From: Avispirillum sp959601495
Lineage (GTDB): Bacteria; Bacillota; Clostridia; Oscillospirales; CAG-272
DNA length: 64,000 bases
Assembly (NCBI GenBank): GCA_959601495.1
Contig: CAUGPT010000005.1
Location: 14,491-78,490 of the forward strand
Direction: 5' to 3'
Part shown: positions 22,317-31,709 of the stretch, in pieces
Layout: every line of letters starts with the position of its first letter
Numbering within the stretch: the first letter of the stretch is position 1
Program-made: the position numbers and the translations under genes
The notes under the pieces: model-generated
The model's input: the letters and a program-made list of their open reading frames with translations, nothing else
What the model was told of the DNA's origin: nothing
Databases searched by the model: none

Positions 22317-25031
22317 ATGGAAAATGTCGAAAGAGTGTCTTTCGGGAGAAAACGGGACCGGAGCGGCGCGGGGGAGCGGGGGCGCGGCGAGCGCTTTTTT
22401 CTGCGTTTTTCAAAAGAAGGTCAGAGCGACAGGCAGGCTGCCGTCATGACGGCGCGCTTCGGCAGAAACATACTGACGGAGAAAAAACAAAAGGGCTTTT
22501 TCAGAAGGCTCGTTTCAAGTTTCAACGACCCGATTATAAAAATATTGGTAGGCTCGCTCATAATAAACGCCGCCGTCAGCCTCGGCAGAATGAACATTGC
22601 CGAGACCGTGGGCATCGCCGCGGCAATAGTCATTGCAACACTTGTTTCAACCGTTTCGGAGTATACGTCTTCTCTGGCTTTCGAAAGGCTGCGGGAGAGC
22701 AGCGGCGCGGCGACGAGCACCGTGCGGCGCGGCGGAGAGGAAAAAGAGATACCGTGCGCCGATATCGCCGTGGGGGACGTGGTCATCCTTCGGCAGGGCA
22801 TGACGGTTCCCGCGGACGGTATACTCATTTCGGGAAACGTAAAGTGCGATCAGGCGTCGCTGACGGGCGAGGGACGCCCGTGCCAAAAGGCCGCATCCGC
22901 GGCGCAGGGCGTTTATCCCGAAAGCATAAAGTGGTCGCCGTCCGCCTCCGATCAGCTTTTCCGCGCAAGCCTTGTCTGCGGGGGAGAGGGGGAAATGATC
23001 GCCGTGCGTGTGGGCGACGCAACGTTTATAGGCGAGGTGGCTGGCAGCCTTCAGGACGGACGCGAGCGCAAAAGTCCGCTTAAACACAGACTTTCCGATC
23101 TTGCACACACCATAAGCTACATAGGATATGTAGGCGCCGCCATGATAGCCTTTGCCTATCTTTTCAATTCTTTTGTAATAGACAGCGGCATGGATAAAGC
23201 ACTTATTCTCGAAAAGCTCTCCGACACGGGTTTTGTGCTGTCTCAGGTGCTGCGGGCGATAACCGTTGCCGTTTCCGTTGTGGTGGTGGCGGTCCCCGAG
23301 GGACTGCCGATGATGATAACGGTAGTGCTTTCCTCAAATATGCGGAAAATGCTTGCGAACGGAGTTCTGGTGCGCCGTCTCGTGGGCATAGAGACCGCGG
23401 GGAACATGAATATACTTTTTACAGATAAGACGGGAACGCTTACGAGCGGCAAAATGAGCGTCTGCGAGCTGCATACCGCGGACGGCAGCGTGACGGGCGC
23501 CGCGGAGTTGCGCAGACTCGGAGTCGGCGGCGAGATCGAAAGCTGCATAAGCTGCGCCTGCAATATAAAAAACGCAGGAGTGGAAAAAGCGCTTGCATCG
23601 TTTATAGGCGGGCGTCGGGCAAGCACGGCGAAAAGACGGCTTGCGTTTTCATCGGCGCTGAAGCTTTCCGCAGCCGTAAACGACAGAGGGACGGCGTATT
23701 TTGTAGGCGCGCCCGAAAAGCTTATCGCCGCATCGGTTTCGTATTTCGACATGGGAGGCACGCGCAGAGCCCTCGGCGCGGCGGAACGCGGAAAAATACT
23801 TGAAAAGCTCGCGCGCCTCGGCGACGAAGCCAAAAGGGTAGTGTGCCTTGCCGCGGGAGGCGCGGAGGATTTCGATCGCGCAGCTCTCGGCACGCCGTGC
23901 AGAGAGCTTACATTCATCTGCCTTGCCGCGATGAAGGATCCCGTGCGCCGCGGAGTGCCCGCAAGCGTTGCCCAGGCGCACAAAGCCGGCATACAGGTGG
24001 TAATGGTAACGGGCGATAATCCCAACACCGCTGCGGCTGTGGCAAAGGAGTGCGGCATACCGACCCGCGATTGCGGCACCGTGCTCAAAGCGGAAAGACT
24101 GCACGCGATGACTGATGAAGAAGTGAAGGCGATACTACCACAAACGGCAGTGGTTTCAAGGGCGCTGCCGCAGGATAAAATACGCCTCGTGCGCCTTGCG
24201 CAGGAGTGCAAAAAGGTCGTCGGCATGACGGGGGACGGCATTAACGACGCTCCCGCGCTGAAGGCAGCCGACGTGGGCTTTTCCATGGGCAGCGGCACGG
24301 ATATCGCAAAAGAGGCGGGCGACGTTGTTATAACGGACGACAGCTTTTCCTCCATAACAAAAGCCGTGCTCTACGGCAGAACGGTTTTTGAAAGCATACG
24401 AAAATTCATAGTTTTTCAGCTTCTGATGAATCTATCCGCCATGGGCGTGTCGCTTATCGGTCCGTTTATAGGTATCGACAGCCCCGTGACGGTGATACAG
24501 ATGCTGTGGGTCAATATAATAATGGATACTCTGGGCGGTCTTGCGTTTGCCGGTGAGCCCGCGCTCCAAAGCTACATGCGCCGCAGCGCAGTGCCGCTTG
24601 AAACGAAGCTTATTTCCCCCGGCATGTTCGGTCAGATACTTATGACCGGCTCATATACGCTGGCGCTGAGCATATTTTTCCTGAAAAGCAGTGCGCTCAG
24701 GGCGTATTTCGGCGGCAGCGATACGTATTATCTCACGGCGTTTTTCGCCATGTTCATATTCTGCGGAATATTCAATTCCTTCAATGTCAGAACGCCGAGC
24801 GCGAACCTCACCCGTCATCTCGGCTCAAATAAACCGTTTATGCTCATAATGACCCTCGTTGCGGCAATACAGCTTCTGATAGTGTATTTCGGCGGAGAAG
24901 TGTTCAGATGCGAGCCGCTGTCGGCGCGTCATCTGGCAACCTCGGCGCTTATTGCCACAAGCGTCATCCCCGCGGATCTTCTGCGAAAGCTTTTGTTCGC
25001 GGTATGCGGCAAAAAGTGTGGAAAAAGCTGA
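22317..25031 (+). CDS. Calcium-type P-type ATPase (P2)
   Basis: 904 residues. After an Arg/Gly-rich N terminus of about 45 residues come the P2 ATPase elements: the A-domain loop LTGEGRPC (normally TGES, here with Gly), M4 VVVAVPEGLPMMITV, phosphorylation motif FTDKTGTLTSG with D370, VMVTGDNPNTAAAVAKECGI, the hinge MTGDGINDAPALKAADVG, MGSGTDIAKEAGDVVITDD and the M5-M6 region. Motif details resemble the plasma-membrane Ca2+-ATPase type common in Clostridia. It would export Ca2+ at the cost of ATP. Ribosome site GAAAGG about 16 bases upstream is not optimal. The neighbours are unrelated. Confidence 0.93.
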   Translation: MENVERVSFGRKRDRSGAGERGRGERFFLRFSKEGQSDRQAAVMTARFGRNILTEKKQKGFFRRLVSSFNDPIIKILVGSLIINAAVSLGRMNIAETVGIAAAIVIATLVSTVSEYTSSLAFERLRESSGAATSTVRRGGEEKEIPCADIAVGDVVILRQGMTVPADGILISGNVKCDQASLTGEGRPCQKAASAAQGVYPESIKWSPSASDQLFRASLVCGGEGEMIAVRVGDATFIGEVAGSLQDGRERKSPLKHRLSDLAHTISYIGYVGAAMIAFAYLFNSFVIDSGMDKALILEKLSDTGFVLSQVLRAITVAVSVVVVAVPEGLPMMITVVLSSNMRKMLANGVLVRRLVGIETAGNMNILFTDKTGTLTSGKMSVCELHTADGSVTGAAELRRLGVGGEIESCISCACNIKNAGVEKALASFIGGRRASTAKRRLAFSSALKLSAAVNDRGTAYFVGAPEKLIAASVSYFDMGGTRRALGAAERGKILEKLARLGDEAKRVVCLAAGGAEDFDRAALGTPCRELTFICLAAMKDPVRRGVPASVAQAHKAGIQVVMVTGDNPNTAAAVAKECGIPTRDCGTVLKAERLHAMTDEEVKAILPQTAVVSRALPQDKIRLVRLAQECKKVVGMTGDGINDAPALKAADVGFSMGSGTDIAKEAGDVVITDDSFSSITKAVLYGRTVFESIRKFIVFQLLMNLSAMGVSLIGPFIGIDSPVTVIQMLWVNIIMDTLGGLAFAGEPALQSYMRRSAVPLETKLISPGMFGQILMTGSYTLALSIFFLKSSALRAYFGGSDTYYLTAFFAMFIFCGIFNSFNVRTPSANLTRHLGSNKPFMLIMTLVAAIQLLIVYFGGEVFRCEPLSARHLATSALIATSVIPADLLRKLLFAVCGKKCGKS

Positions 25032-25044
25032 AATACCCATGCGC

Positions 25045-25078
25045 GGCACGCCTTTCGGAAAATTCCGCAAGGCGTGCC
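25045..25078 (+). terminator. Probable terminator after the Ca2+ ATPase gene
   Basis: GGCACGCCTT pairs with AAGGCGTGCC around an inner CGGA/TCCG stem. The T run is short (AATTTGT), so it may be leaky. Confidence 0.55.
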
Positions 25079-25113
25079 AATTTGTCCGCCTTGCAGAATT
25101 TTGCAAAAAAATA

Positions 25114-25142
25114 TGTACAAATCGCAAATTGTGTGGTATAAT
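25114..25142 (+). promoter_or_regulatory. Promoter of rlmB
   Basis: TGTACA (25114-25119), 17 bases, TATAAT (25137-25142), 32 bases before the rlmB ATG. Confidence 0.6.
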
Positions 25143-25174
25143 TGACTGAATAATAATATACAAGGACAGATTTC

Positions 25175-26086
25175 ATGAGAGATCAAGGCTCCAAAAACAA
25201 ACCGAACAGATATAATAAAAGAACCGACTACGGCTCAAAATACGGCAGAGACCGTAAGCCTTACCGCGGCGGCGGAGAAGACAGGGACTTTGAAATGGCA
25301 GCCGACGGTGAGTATAACAGCGCCGTCGAAGAAAGCGAAAGCGGCATTGTCGCGGGCAGAAACGCCGTGCGCGAGCTGCTTCGCAGCGGACGCAGCATTG
25401 ATAAGCTGTTTGTAAAGTCCGGCTCCCGAGAGGGCTCGGTAACGGTTCTGGTCGCCGAGGCGCTCAAAAGGCACATACCGGTCATAGACGCAACGCAGGA
25501 AAAGCTTGACAGTCTGTGCGGCGGCATAAACCACCAGGGTATAGTAGCAATGGCGGCGCAAAAGGACTATACGGATATAGACACCGTTCTGAGAATTGCC
25601 GAGGAAAGAGGCGAAAAGCCGCTTTTGGTGATTGCGGACGGCATTGAGGACCCGCACAACATGGGCGCTCTTATCCGCTGCGCCGAGTGCGCGGGCGCGC
25701 ACGGGCTGATAATCCCCAAACGGCGCTCCTGCGGCATAACGCCCACGGTGGTAAAATCCTCGGCGGGCGCCATTGAACATATGGCTATAGTAAAAGTCGC
25801 AAACATTGCGCAGACGATAGAGGCGCTTCAGAAAAAGGGACTGTGGATATTCGCGGCAGAGGCAGGCGGCATGGATTTCTACGAGGCTGATTTCAATGTT
25901 CCCGCTGCCATCGTTTTCGGAAGCGAGGGCGACGGAATCGGCAGAAATATCAAAGAGAAAAGCGATTTTCTCGTATCCATCCCCATGTACGGTCAGGTCA
26001 ATTCGCTGAACGTTTCCACCGCGGCTTCCGTAATCCTCAGCCGCGCAGCGCGGCTTCAGCGCTCCGGTACTGCCGCCGCAGAATAA
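25175..26086 (+). CDS. rlmB: 23S rRNA (guanosine-2'-O)-methyltransferase RlmB, TrmH/SPOUT family
   Basis: 303 residues. The first 50 or so are polar and Arg/Lys/Tyr-rich, an RNA-binding-type extension. Then GIVAGRNAVRELLRSGRSIDKLFV starts the SpoU substrate-binding domain and HQGIVAM leads to the knotted catalytic domain: VIADGIEDPHNMGALIRCAE, VVKSSAGAIEHM, IVFGSEGDGI and SIPMYGQVNSLNVSTAASVIL. It methylates a ribose in 23S rRNA using SAM; G2251 is the usual target of this subfamily. In Firmicutes it commonly lies near cysS and mrnC, which are not here. Confidence 0.9.
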   Translation: MRDQGSKNKPNRYNKRTDYGSKYGRDRKPYRGGGEDRDFEMAADGEYNSAVEESESGIVAGRNAVRELLRSGRSIDKLFVKSGSREGSVTVLVAEALKRHIPVIDATQEKLDSLCGGINHQGIVAMAAQKDYTDIDTVLRIAEERGEKPLLVIADGIEDPHNMGALIRCAECAGAHGLIIPKRRSCGITPTVVKSSAGAIEHMAIVKVANIAQTIEALQKKGLWIFAAEAGGMDFYEADFNVPAAIVFGSEGDGIGRNIKEKSDFLVSIPMYGQVNSLNVSTAASVILSRAARLQRSGTAAAE

Positions 26087-26131
26087 TTAGTACACAAGAC
26101 ACGTAATTCCAAAGGAAAGGAATAAACGATC

Positions 26132-28930
26132 ATGGCTGAAAACGAAAACAGAGACAGCAGAAATATAACGGCGAAGGATCTTCTGAACCGTCTTTCCAAG
26201 TCCAAGGGAGAGACGGCAGGTGCAACCCCGCGCACTACATATTCCGATTATGTTGAAAAGCACGCAGAAGAAATACATTCAAATGAGGCTGCAGATGACA
26301 GCGCCGAGGCAAAGCAGAGCGAAGCCGAAAGCGCCGCACCCGATCTTGCGGCGTCTGCCGATACCGAGTACTCTGCTGCCGATACGGACTATGCTGCCGA
26401 CGGCAATTCTTTCGGCGCGCAGGCTGAGAACGCTCCTTTGGGGGAGACTGCCGATGCGCCGGACGCGGAGAACGCGCAGTATGATACTGCTGATGATCCC
26501 GACTATGCGGACTACGGCACGGACGGCGCGGCGGAGGACTATACCGACGCGGACCCCGTATACGACGATTACGGCGACAGCGCCTATGACATGATGCCCG
26601 ATGAGACATCGGGAGACTTTTCGGCGGACGACGCGGACTACACTCTGCTTTCCGACACGCCCGACGCGGACTATGTGCCCGTCGACGACGGCGCCGGAGA
26701 CGAGATCTATCCCGACGATGAATATTATCCCGAAGACTATCCCGAGGACGGCGGCGAGTATGACGAAAGCTATGCCGACGCCCCCTACGGCGACTATACG
26801 GAAGACGCGGCATACGGCGCAGACGGTTATTCGCAGCATTACGACGGCACGGCACCGGATGCAGCCACAGCTGCCGATCTTCCTCCCGCGGAGGACTACG
26901 GAGATATAATCCCGGACGACGATTTCTTTGACAACGATCCCATTGAAGAGAGCGAGCCTGAGGAGGCAGCCCCTGAGGAGAGCGAACCCGAGGAATACGA
27001 CGAGAAAAAGGACTTTGAAAACCTTGTTGCCGAAGTTACGGGCGACGGCTCGGATGAGCTTGACGAAAAGGATATAAGCCTTATGGTCGCCCTCGGCATG
27101 GAGGACGAGCTGGCAAAGAGCGTCGGCAGCGAGACTGCCGCGCAGATGACGGACGATTATGTTGCCGATCAGGAGGAGTGGGTAGACAGAACTCACCGCT
27201 TCGGTGCGGGAGAGTATTCCGACCCGTCCGAAAACGGCGCTATCGCCGAGAAATACCGCAAGCGCAACCGCTTCGCAATTATAAAGATGATAATCTGCTT
27301 TGCCGCGGCGCTGGTCCTTCTTATTTTCGAAAACCTGCCCGTGCTGGGCTATCAGCCCTCCGGCGCGCTTGATCCCATGTACTACCCGGTAGTATATCTC
27401 ATGTTCGATCTGCAGTTTGTCACTTTGGGCGCGGCTCTTATGATAAAGCATATCGGCAGAGGACTTTCCTCTCTTATCCGCTTCAAACCCACGGCGGATT
27501 CCATTCCCGCATTCATGGCGATAGCATCCGTCGCGGTCACGATCATAACGGCATACACGGCAGTTCCGGGAGTTGAGCCGAAGGTGTTCAATTTCCCCAC
27601 GGCGCTTTGCTTCTTCTTTGCGGCAGTCGGCGAATATCTGACGGTGCGCCGCGAGATATTCAGCTTTAACGTTGTATCGTCCAAAAAGCCCAAGTACGTT
27701 ATGCGCCGTCTTTCCACAAGAGACTCCGTTCTGGAGAACGAGGCGGCAGCCGATTTCGACTCTCCCGTTGCGGATGAGGGCGATGTTATAAAGATCCAGA
27801 AGACCGACTTCGTAGACGGATATTTCTGGCGCACGAACAACCACGGCACTCAGGGCCGCTCATATATCGGCTTCGCGATCGCGGTTTCCGTAGTTCTTGC
27901 GGTAGTTATAGGTATATACGCCGGGGTAACGAAAAGCGCGTCTCCCGTTTCGACGGCGTTTGCCGCGCTCAGTGCGGCAATGCCGGTCTCTATGGTGATA
28001 CTGGGCTGTTATCCGTTCTATCGCGCCAACAGACAGGCATATGAAAGCGACAGTACCATAATCGGAGAGGGCAGCGTTGAGGAGTATTCCGGCATAGGCG
28101 TTATATCCTTCGATGACGTAAACGTTTTTCCTTCAAACTCAGTAAAGGTCAGAAACGTTCGCCTGTTCAACAACTGCCGCATAGATAAGGTCCTGTACTA
28201 CGCCGCAAGCGTATTCTCCGCGACCGGCGGTCCCCTTGCAGACGTTTTCGACGTTGCCACAATGGAGACGGGCCACTCCGAAAATGTAGAGATACTTGAG
28301 ACCGGCGCGGGATATATCGAGGCTCAGGTCAACGGCAGAAGCATTATGTTCGGAAGCGCCGCCGCACTGTCCGCGCTTGGCATCATAATCCCCGAGGATA
28401 TAGTGGATGACGGCACTCAGCTGCCTGTTGACTGCACTGTCATGTACATGATATATCAGCGCAAGCTCGTGGCGAGAATGATAGTAAACTATGTTATCGA
28501 CCCCGATTTTGAGTACATACTCAAACAGCTTACCGGCAGCGGAATGTGCGTGTGTGTCAAGACCTTTGATCCCAATATCGACGAAGATATGATCTACCGT
28601 CAGATAAAGTCCGGCAAGTATTCGCTGAGAGTTATCAAGTATAAGAATACTGAGGAAATAACCAAGTATTCGCGCAGAGCCGAGGGCGGTATCGTTTCGA
28701 GAGGCAACACAAAGAGCCTTCTCCATACGGTGTCAAGCTGCGACAAAATACTCAGCGCGCAGAAGACCGGCTTTGTAATGGGTATAATTTCGGCGATACT
28801 CAGCGCCGTTATAATGGGCGTCGTGCTCATTGCCGGCTCATTCGGCTCAATGCACAGCATCTACATTGCGCTTTGCCAGCTCTTCTGGCTGATACCGGTG
28901 ATAATATCCACAAAACTGATAGTAAGATAA
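26132..28930 (+). CDS. Pseudo-P1B-type ATPase with a long acidic N-terminal tail
   Basis: 932 residues. Residues of about 45-330 are low complexity, dominated by Asp, Glu, Ala and Tyr (for example DYADYGTDGAAEDYTDADP), with no domain I recognise. From about 385 there are eight predicted membrane helices in the order 4 + 2 + 2, which is the P1B-ATPase layout. A shortened actuator-like segment lies after helix 4. After helix 6 the place of FDKTGTLT reads FDDVNVFP (D661), the N-domain-like GYIEAQVNGRSIMFGSAAAL follows, the TGDN position reads TFDPN, and the GDGxND hinge is absent. ATP-driven transport is therefore unlikely. The fold assignment is my inference from order and spacing. Membrane pseudoenzyme of unknown role. 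Confidence 0.7.
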   Translation: MAENENRDSRNITAKDLLNRLSKSKGETAGATPRTTYSDYVEKHAEEIHSNEAADDSAEAKQSEAESAAPDLAASADTEYSAADTDYAADGNSFGAQAENAPLGETADAPDAENAQYDTADDPDYADYGTDGAAEDYTDADPVYDDYGDSAYDMMPDETSGDFSADDADYTLLSDTPDADYVPVDDGAGDEIYPDDEYYPEDYPEDGGEYDESYADAPYGDYTEDAAYGADGYSQHYDGTAPDAATAADLPPAEDYGDIIPDDDFFDNDPIEESEPEEAAPEESEPEEYDEKKDFENLVAEVTGDGSDELDEKDISLMVALGMEDELAKSVGSETAAQMTDDYVADQEEWVDRTHRFGAGEYSDPSENGAIAEKYRKRNRFAIIKMIICFAAALVLLIFENLPVLGYQPSGALDPMYYPVVYLMFDLQFVTLGAALMIKHIGRGLSSLIRFKPTADSIPAFMAIASVAVTIITAYTAVPGVEPKVFNFPTALCFFFAAVGEYLTVRREIFSFNVVSSKKPKYVMRRLSTRDSVLENEAAADFDSPVADEGDVIKIQKTDFVDGYFWRTNNHGTQGRSYIGFAIAVSVVLAVVIGIYAGVTKSASPVSTAFAALSAAMPVSMVILGCYPFYRANRQAYESDSTIIGEGSVEEYSGIGVISFDDVNVFPSNSVKVRNVRLFNNCRIDKVLYYAASVFSATGGPLADVFDVATMETGHSENVEILETGAGYIEAQVNGRSIMFGSAAALSALGIIIPEDIVDDGTQLPVDCTVMYMIYQRKLVARMIVNYVIDPDFEYILKQLTGSGMCVCVKTFDPNIDEDMIYRQIKSGKYSLRVIKYKNTEEITKYSRRAEGGIVSRGNTKSLLHTVSSCDKILSAQKTGFVMGIISAILSAVIMGVVLIAGSFGSMHSIYIALCQLFWLIPVIISTKLIVR

Positions 28931-28937
28931 AAGGAGA

Positions 28938-28961
28938 AAGGGCGGAGTATTCTCCGCCCTT
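28938..28961 (+). promoter_or_regulatory. Hairpin between the ribosome site and start codon of the radical-SAM gene
   Basis: AAGGGCGGAG-TATT-CTCCGCCCTT, a 10-bp stem. It follows AAGGAG (28931-28936) by one base and ends nine bases before the ATG at 28971. No other ribosome site is visible near that ATG. The hairpin could bring AAGGAG to normal spacing, or it may be a weak terminator of the upstream gene. Confidence 0.6.
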
Positions 28962-28970
28962 GTCTGTGTT

Positions 28971-31604
28971 ATGAGAGAAGATATAAAAAGCTTTCTCACC
29001 AAGGTGCGAAAGCCGGGACGCTATACCGGCGGCGAAACGGGCAGCGTGTATAAAAACAAGGACGAAATGGCGCTGCGCGTGGCATTCTGCTTTCCCGATA
29101 CATACGAGATAGGTATGTCCAATCTGGGACTTCGCATACTGTGCGGCGTGTTCAATTCGCTGGATCGCGTCTGGTGCGAGCGGGTGTTCGCTCCGTGGAC
29201 TGATATGGAAGAGGAAATGCGCAGTCACGGCGTGCCGCTTTACGCGCAGGAGTCAGGCGACGAGCTTAAAGCCTTTGACATAGTTGCATTCACGCTGCAG
29301 TATGAGCTTTGCTATACAACGGCGCTGAATATGCTTGATCTTGCGGGCATCCCCCTTCGCTCCGAGGACAGAGGCGAGGAATATCCCGTTATACTTGCGG
29401 GTGGTCCGTGCTCATACAATCCCGAGCCCGTGGCGGATTTTATAGACATTTTTTCTATCGGCGAGGGCGAAGAGGCTCTGCGCGATCTGGCGGAGCTGTA
29501 TATTTCCATGAAGGACAGCGGCGAGTATACGAAAAAGGAATTTTTGCGCCGCGCTTCTCATCTTGAGGGCTTTTATGTTCCGTCGCTGTATGACGTAAGT
29601 TATAACGACGACGGCACGGTAAAGGCGATAGAACCGAAATATCCCGATGTTCCCAAAAAGATAAGAAAGCGCATAATTTCCGATCTTGACAGCGTTTATG
29701 TGCCAACGGAGCCTGTGCTGCCCACGGTCGAAACGGTGCACGACAGAATAACTCTCGAGGTATTCCGCGGCTGCATACGCGGCTGCCGCTTCTGCCAGGC
29801 GGGATTTGTAACGCGCCCCGTGCGCGAGAAAAGTCCGGACGTGCTTTGCAAGCAGGCGAAGAAGATCGCGGACTGCACGGGATACGACGAAATATCCATG
29901 TGCTGCCTTTCCATTTCCGATTATTCAAAGGTAAATACATTTACGGACAAGCTTTTGGAGTGGACAGACGACGAAAGAATAAATCTTTCGCTGCCGTCGC
30001 TTCGCGCCGACAGCTTTACGGAAGAGCTTATGGCGAAAATTTCCACAGTGCGCTCCAGCACGCTCACATTCGCGCCGGAGGCGGGCAGCCAGAGGCTTCG
30101 CGACGTTATAAACAAAAACGTTACCGAGGCAGATATACTCAGAGCGGCGGGTGTCGCCTTCAGAGCGGGCAAAAACCAGGTGAAACTGTATTTTATGAAC
30201 GGTCTGCCATACGAGACCGACGAGGATATAAAGGGAATCGCCGCGCTTGCGAAGAGCGTTATTGCCGAGTATTACAGAACAGATACGGGGGGCGGCAAAA
30301 AGCGCCCGCCGCAGGTAACGCTCAGCGTTGCCTGCTTTATACCCAAGCCTTTCACGCCTTTCCAGTGGGAACGGCAGAACACTGCGGAGGAACTTGAGAA
30401 AAAGCAGAAGCTGCTCATGTCGGAGATAAACGACAGACGCATCCGCTATAACTACCACGACGCAAAGGTCAGCCGCCTTGAGGCGGTGTTTGCCCGCGGC
30501 TCAAGACGGCTTTCCCCCGCGCTTGAAGAGGCGCAGCGGCGGGGAATGCGCTTCGACGCATGGGAGGAAATGTTTGACTACGACAAGTGGATGGACGTTT
30601 TTGAGAAAACAGGCATTGACCCCGCATTCTTTGCCAACAGGGAAATGGGCGAGGATGAGGTCCTCCCATGGGATATGCTGGACTGCGGCGTTACAAAAGA
30701 GTTTATGCTGAAAGAGAGAAAGAAAGCCGCCGCTGCGGCGACTACTCCCTCATGTAAGGAAAAATGCTCGGGCTGCGGAGCAAATAAGCTCGTCGACCCC
30801 GAATACTGCCGCTGGTGTCCCGGGCACAAAGAAGAGGACGCGGAGTATCTCGGTCAGAATATATCAAAGCCGGTGCTGCGCACACGCGAGGATACGTCCG
30901 CAAAGCGCGACGCAAGAGGGGCGGGTGCCGCCATCAATCCCGGCAAAAAGCCCGTAAAAACAGTAATATTCCGCTTCTCGGAGAGCGGAGCGCTTGTGTA
31001 CGTTTCGCACCTTGACATTGCAAGGGCGGTCACACGCGCGCTTATAAAAACGAGACTGCCGCTGTATTATACGGAGGGCTTTAACCCCATCCCGAAGCTT
31101 ACGTTTGCGTCTCCTCTGTCCGTGGGCAGCGGCGGTGAAAACGAGCTTGCCAGATTCAAGCTGTGCGAGGATGTGGACGATGAAACCGTGCTTGAAAAGC
31201 TGCGTGCCGCCATGCCCGAGGGCATATATGTAAAAGAGGTGTACATCGCGGAGTCAAACTTCAAGCAGATAGCGTGGGCGGAGAACGTTATTGAAATGCA
31301 CTGCGGCGCACGCGGTGCGGCGGAGAAGATAAACAAAAAGTTCGAAGGTCCCGTGAGCGTTCTGAAAAGAACGAAATCGACGGAAAAAGAAATTGATATA
31401 AGTCCTCTTATCAAAAGCTTTTCCGCCGAGGACACGGATTTCGGTGTTCGCATAACCGCGGTTACCCGCGCCGACAGCTCCGACTACCTCAATCCCGAAT
31501 ACGTTGCAAAGGCGGCGGCTGAGATCGCCGACCCTGACGGCAGCGGATATTGGGAGATAACGAGAAAACACTTTATGTTTGAGGACGGAACGCTGTTCCG
31601 CTGA
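28971..31604 (+). CDS. B12-binding-type radical SAM protein fused to a DUF2344 domain
   Basis: 877 residues. The start is supported by the family N terminus (KVRKPGRYTGGE). The first 200 residues are a cobalamin-binding-like domain (VAFCFPDTYEIGMSNLGLRIL, VILAGGPCSYNPEP). The radical SAM cluster is CIRGCRFC near residue 262. Residues of about 585-610 form a Cys-rich knuckle (CKEKCSGCG ... YCRWC). From about residue 655, VIFRFSESGALVYVSHLDI starts the DUF2344 domain (TIGR03936). The two halves (TIGR03960 and TIGR03936) are fused in many Clostridia and usually sit beside rng and rplU, which are absent here. The reaction is not established. Confidence 0.9.
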   Translation: MREDIKSFLTKVRKPGRYTGGETGSVYKNKDEMALRVAFCFPDTYEIGMSNLGLRILCGVFNSLDRVWCERVFAPWTDMEEEMRSHGVPLYAQESGDELKAFDIVAFTLQYELCYTTALNMLDLAGIPLRSEDRGEEYPVILAGGPCSYNPEPVADFIDIFSIGEGEEALRDLAELYISMKDSGEYTKKEFLRRASHLEGFYVPSLYDVSYNDDGTVKAIEPKYPDVPKKIRKRIISDLDSVYVPTEPVLPTVETVHDRITLEVFRGCIRGCRFCQAGFVTRPVREKSPDVLCKQAKKIADCTGYDEISMCCLSISDYSKVNTFTDKLLEWTDDERINLSLPSLRADSFTEELMAKISTVRSSTLTFAPEAGSQRLRDVINKNVTEADILRAAGVAFRAGKNQVKLYFMNGLPYETDEDIKGIAALAKSVIAEYYRTDTGGGKKRPPQVTLSVACFIPKPFTPFQWERQNTAEELEKKQKLLMSEINDRRIRYNYHDAKVSRLEAVFARGSRRLSPALEEAQRRGMRFDAWEEMFDYDKWMDVFEKTGIDPAFFANREMGEDEVLPWDMLDCGVTKEFMLKERKKAAAAATTPSCKEKCSGCGANKLVDPEYCRWCPGHKEEDAEYLGQNISKPVLRTREDTSAKRDARGAGAAINPGKKPVKTVIFRFSESGALVYVSHLDIARAVTRALIKTRLPLYYTEGFNPIPKLTFASPLSVGSGGENELARFKLCEDVDDETVLEKLRAAMPEGIYVKEVYIAESNFKQIAWAENVIEMHCGARGAAEKINKKFEGPVSVLKRTKSTEKEIDISPLIKSFSAEDTDFGVRITAVTRADSSDYLNPEYVAKAAAEIADPDGSGYWEITRKHFMFEDGTLFR

Positions 31605-31636
31605 TGCTCAAAGTGCACAGACTGTATACAGAATAC

Positions 31637-31668
31637 GAAAAGCCCGACGGCGCGCCGTCGGGCTTTTC
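31637..31668. terminator. Bidirectional terminator between the radical-SAM gene and the DUF4363 gene
   Basis: A perfect 32-base palindrome beginning GAAAAGCCCGACGGC and ending with its complement, flanked by A's and T's, between converging genes. Confidence 0.9.
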
Positions 31669-31709
31669 TCTGCCGCCGGAAAATGTTTCACCCGAATAGA
31701 TATCGGGAT

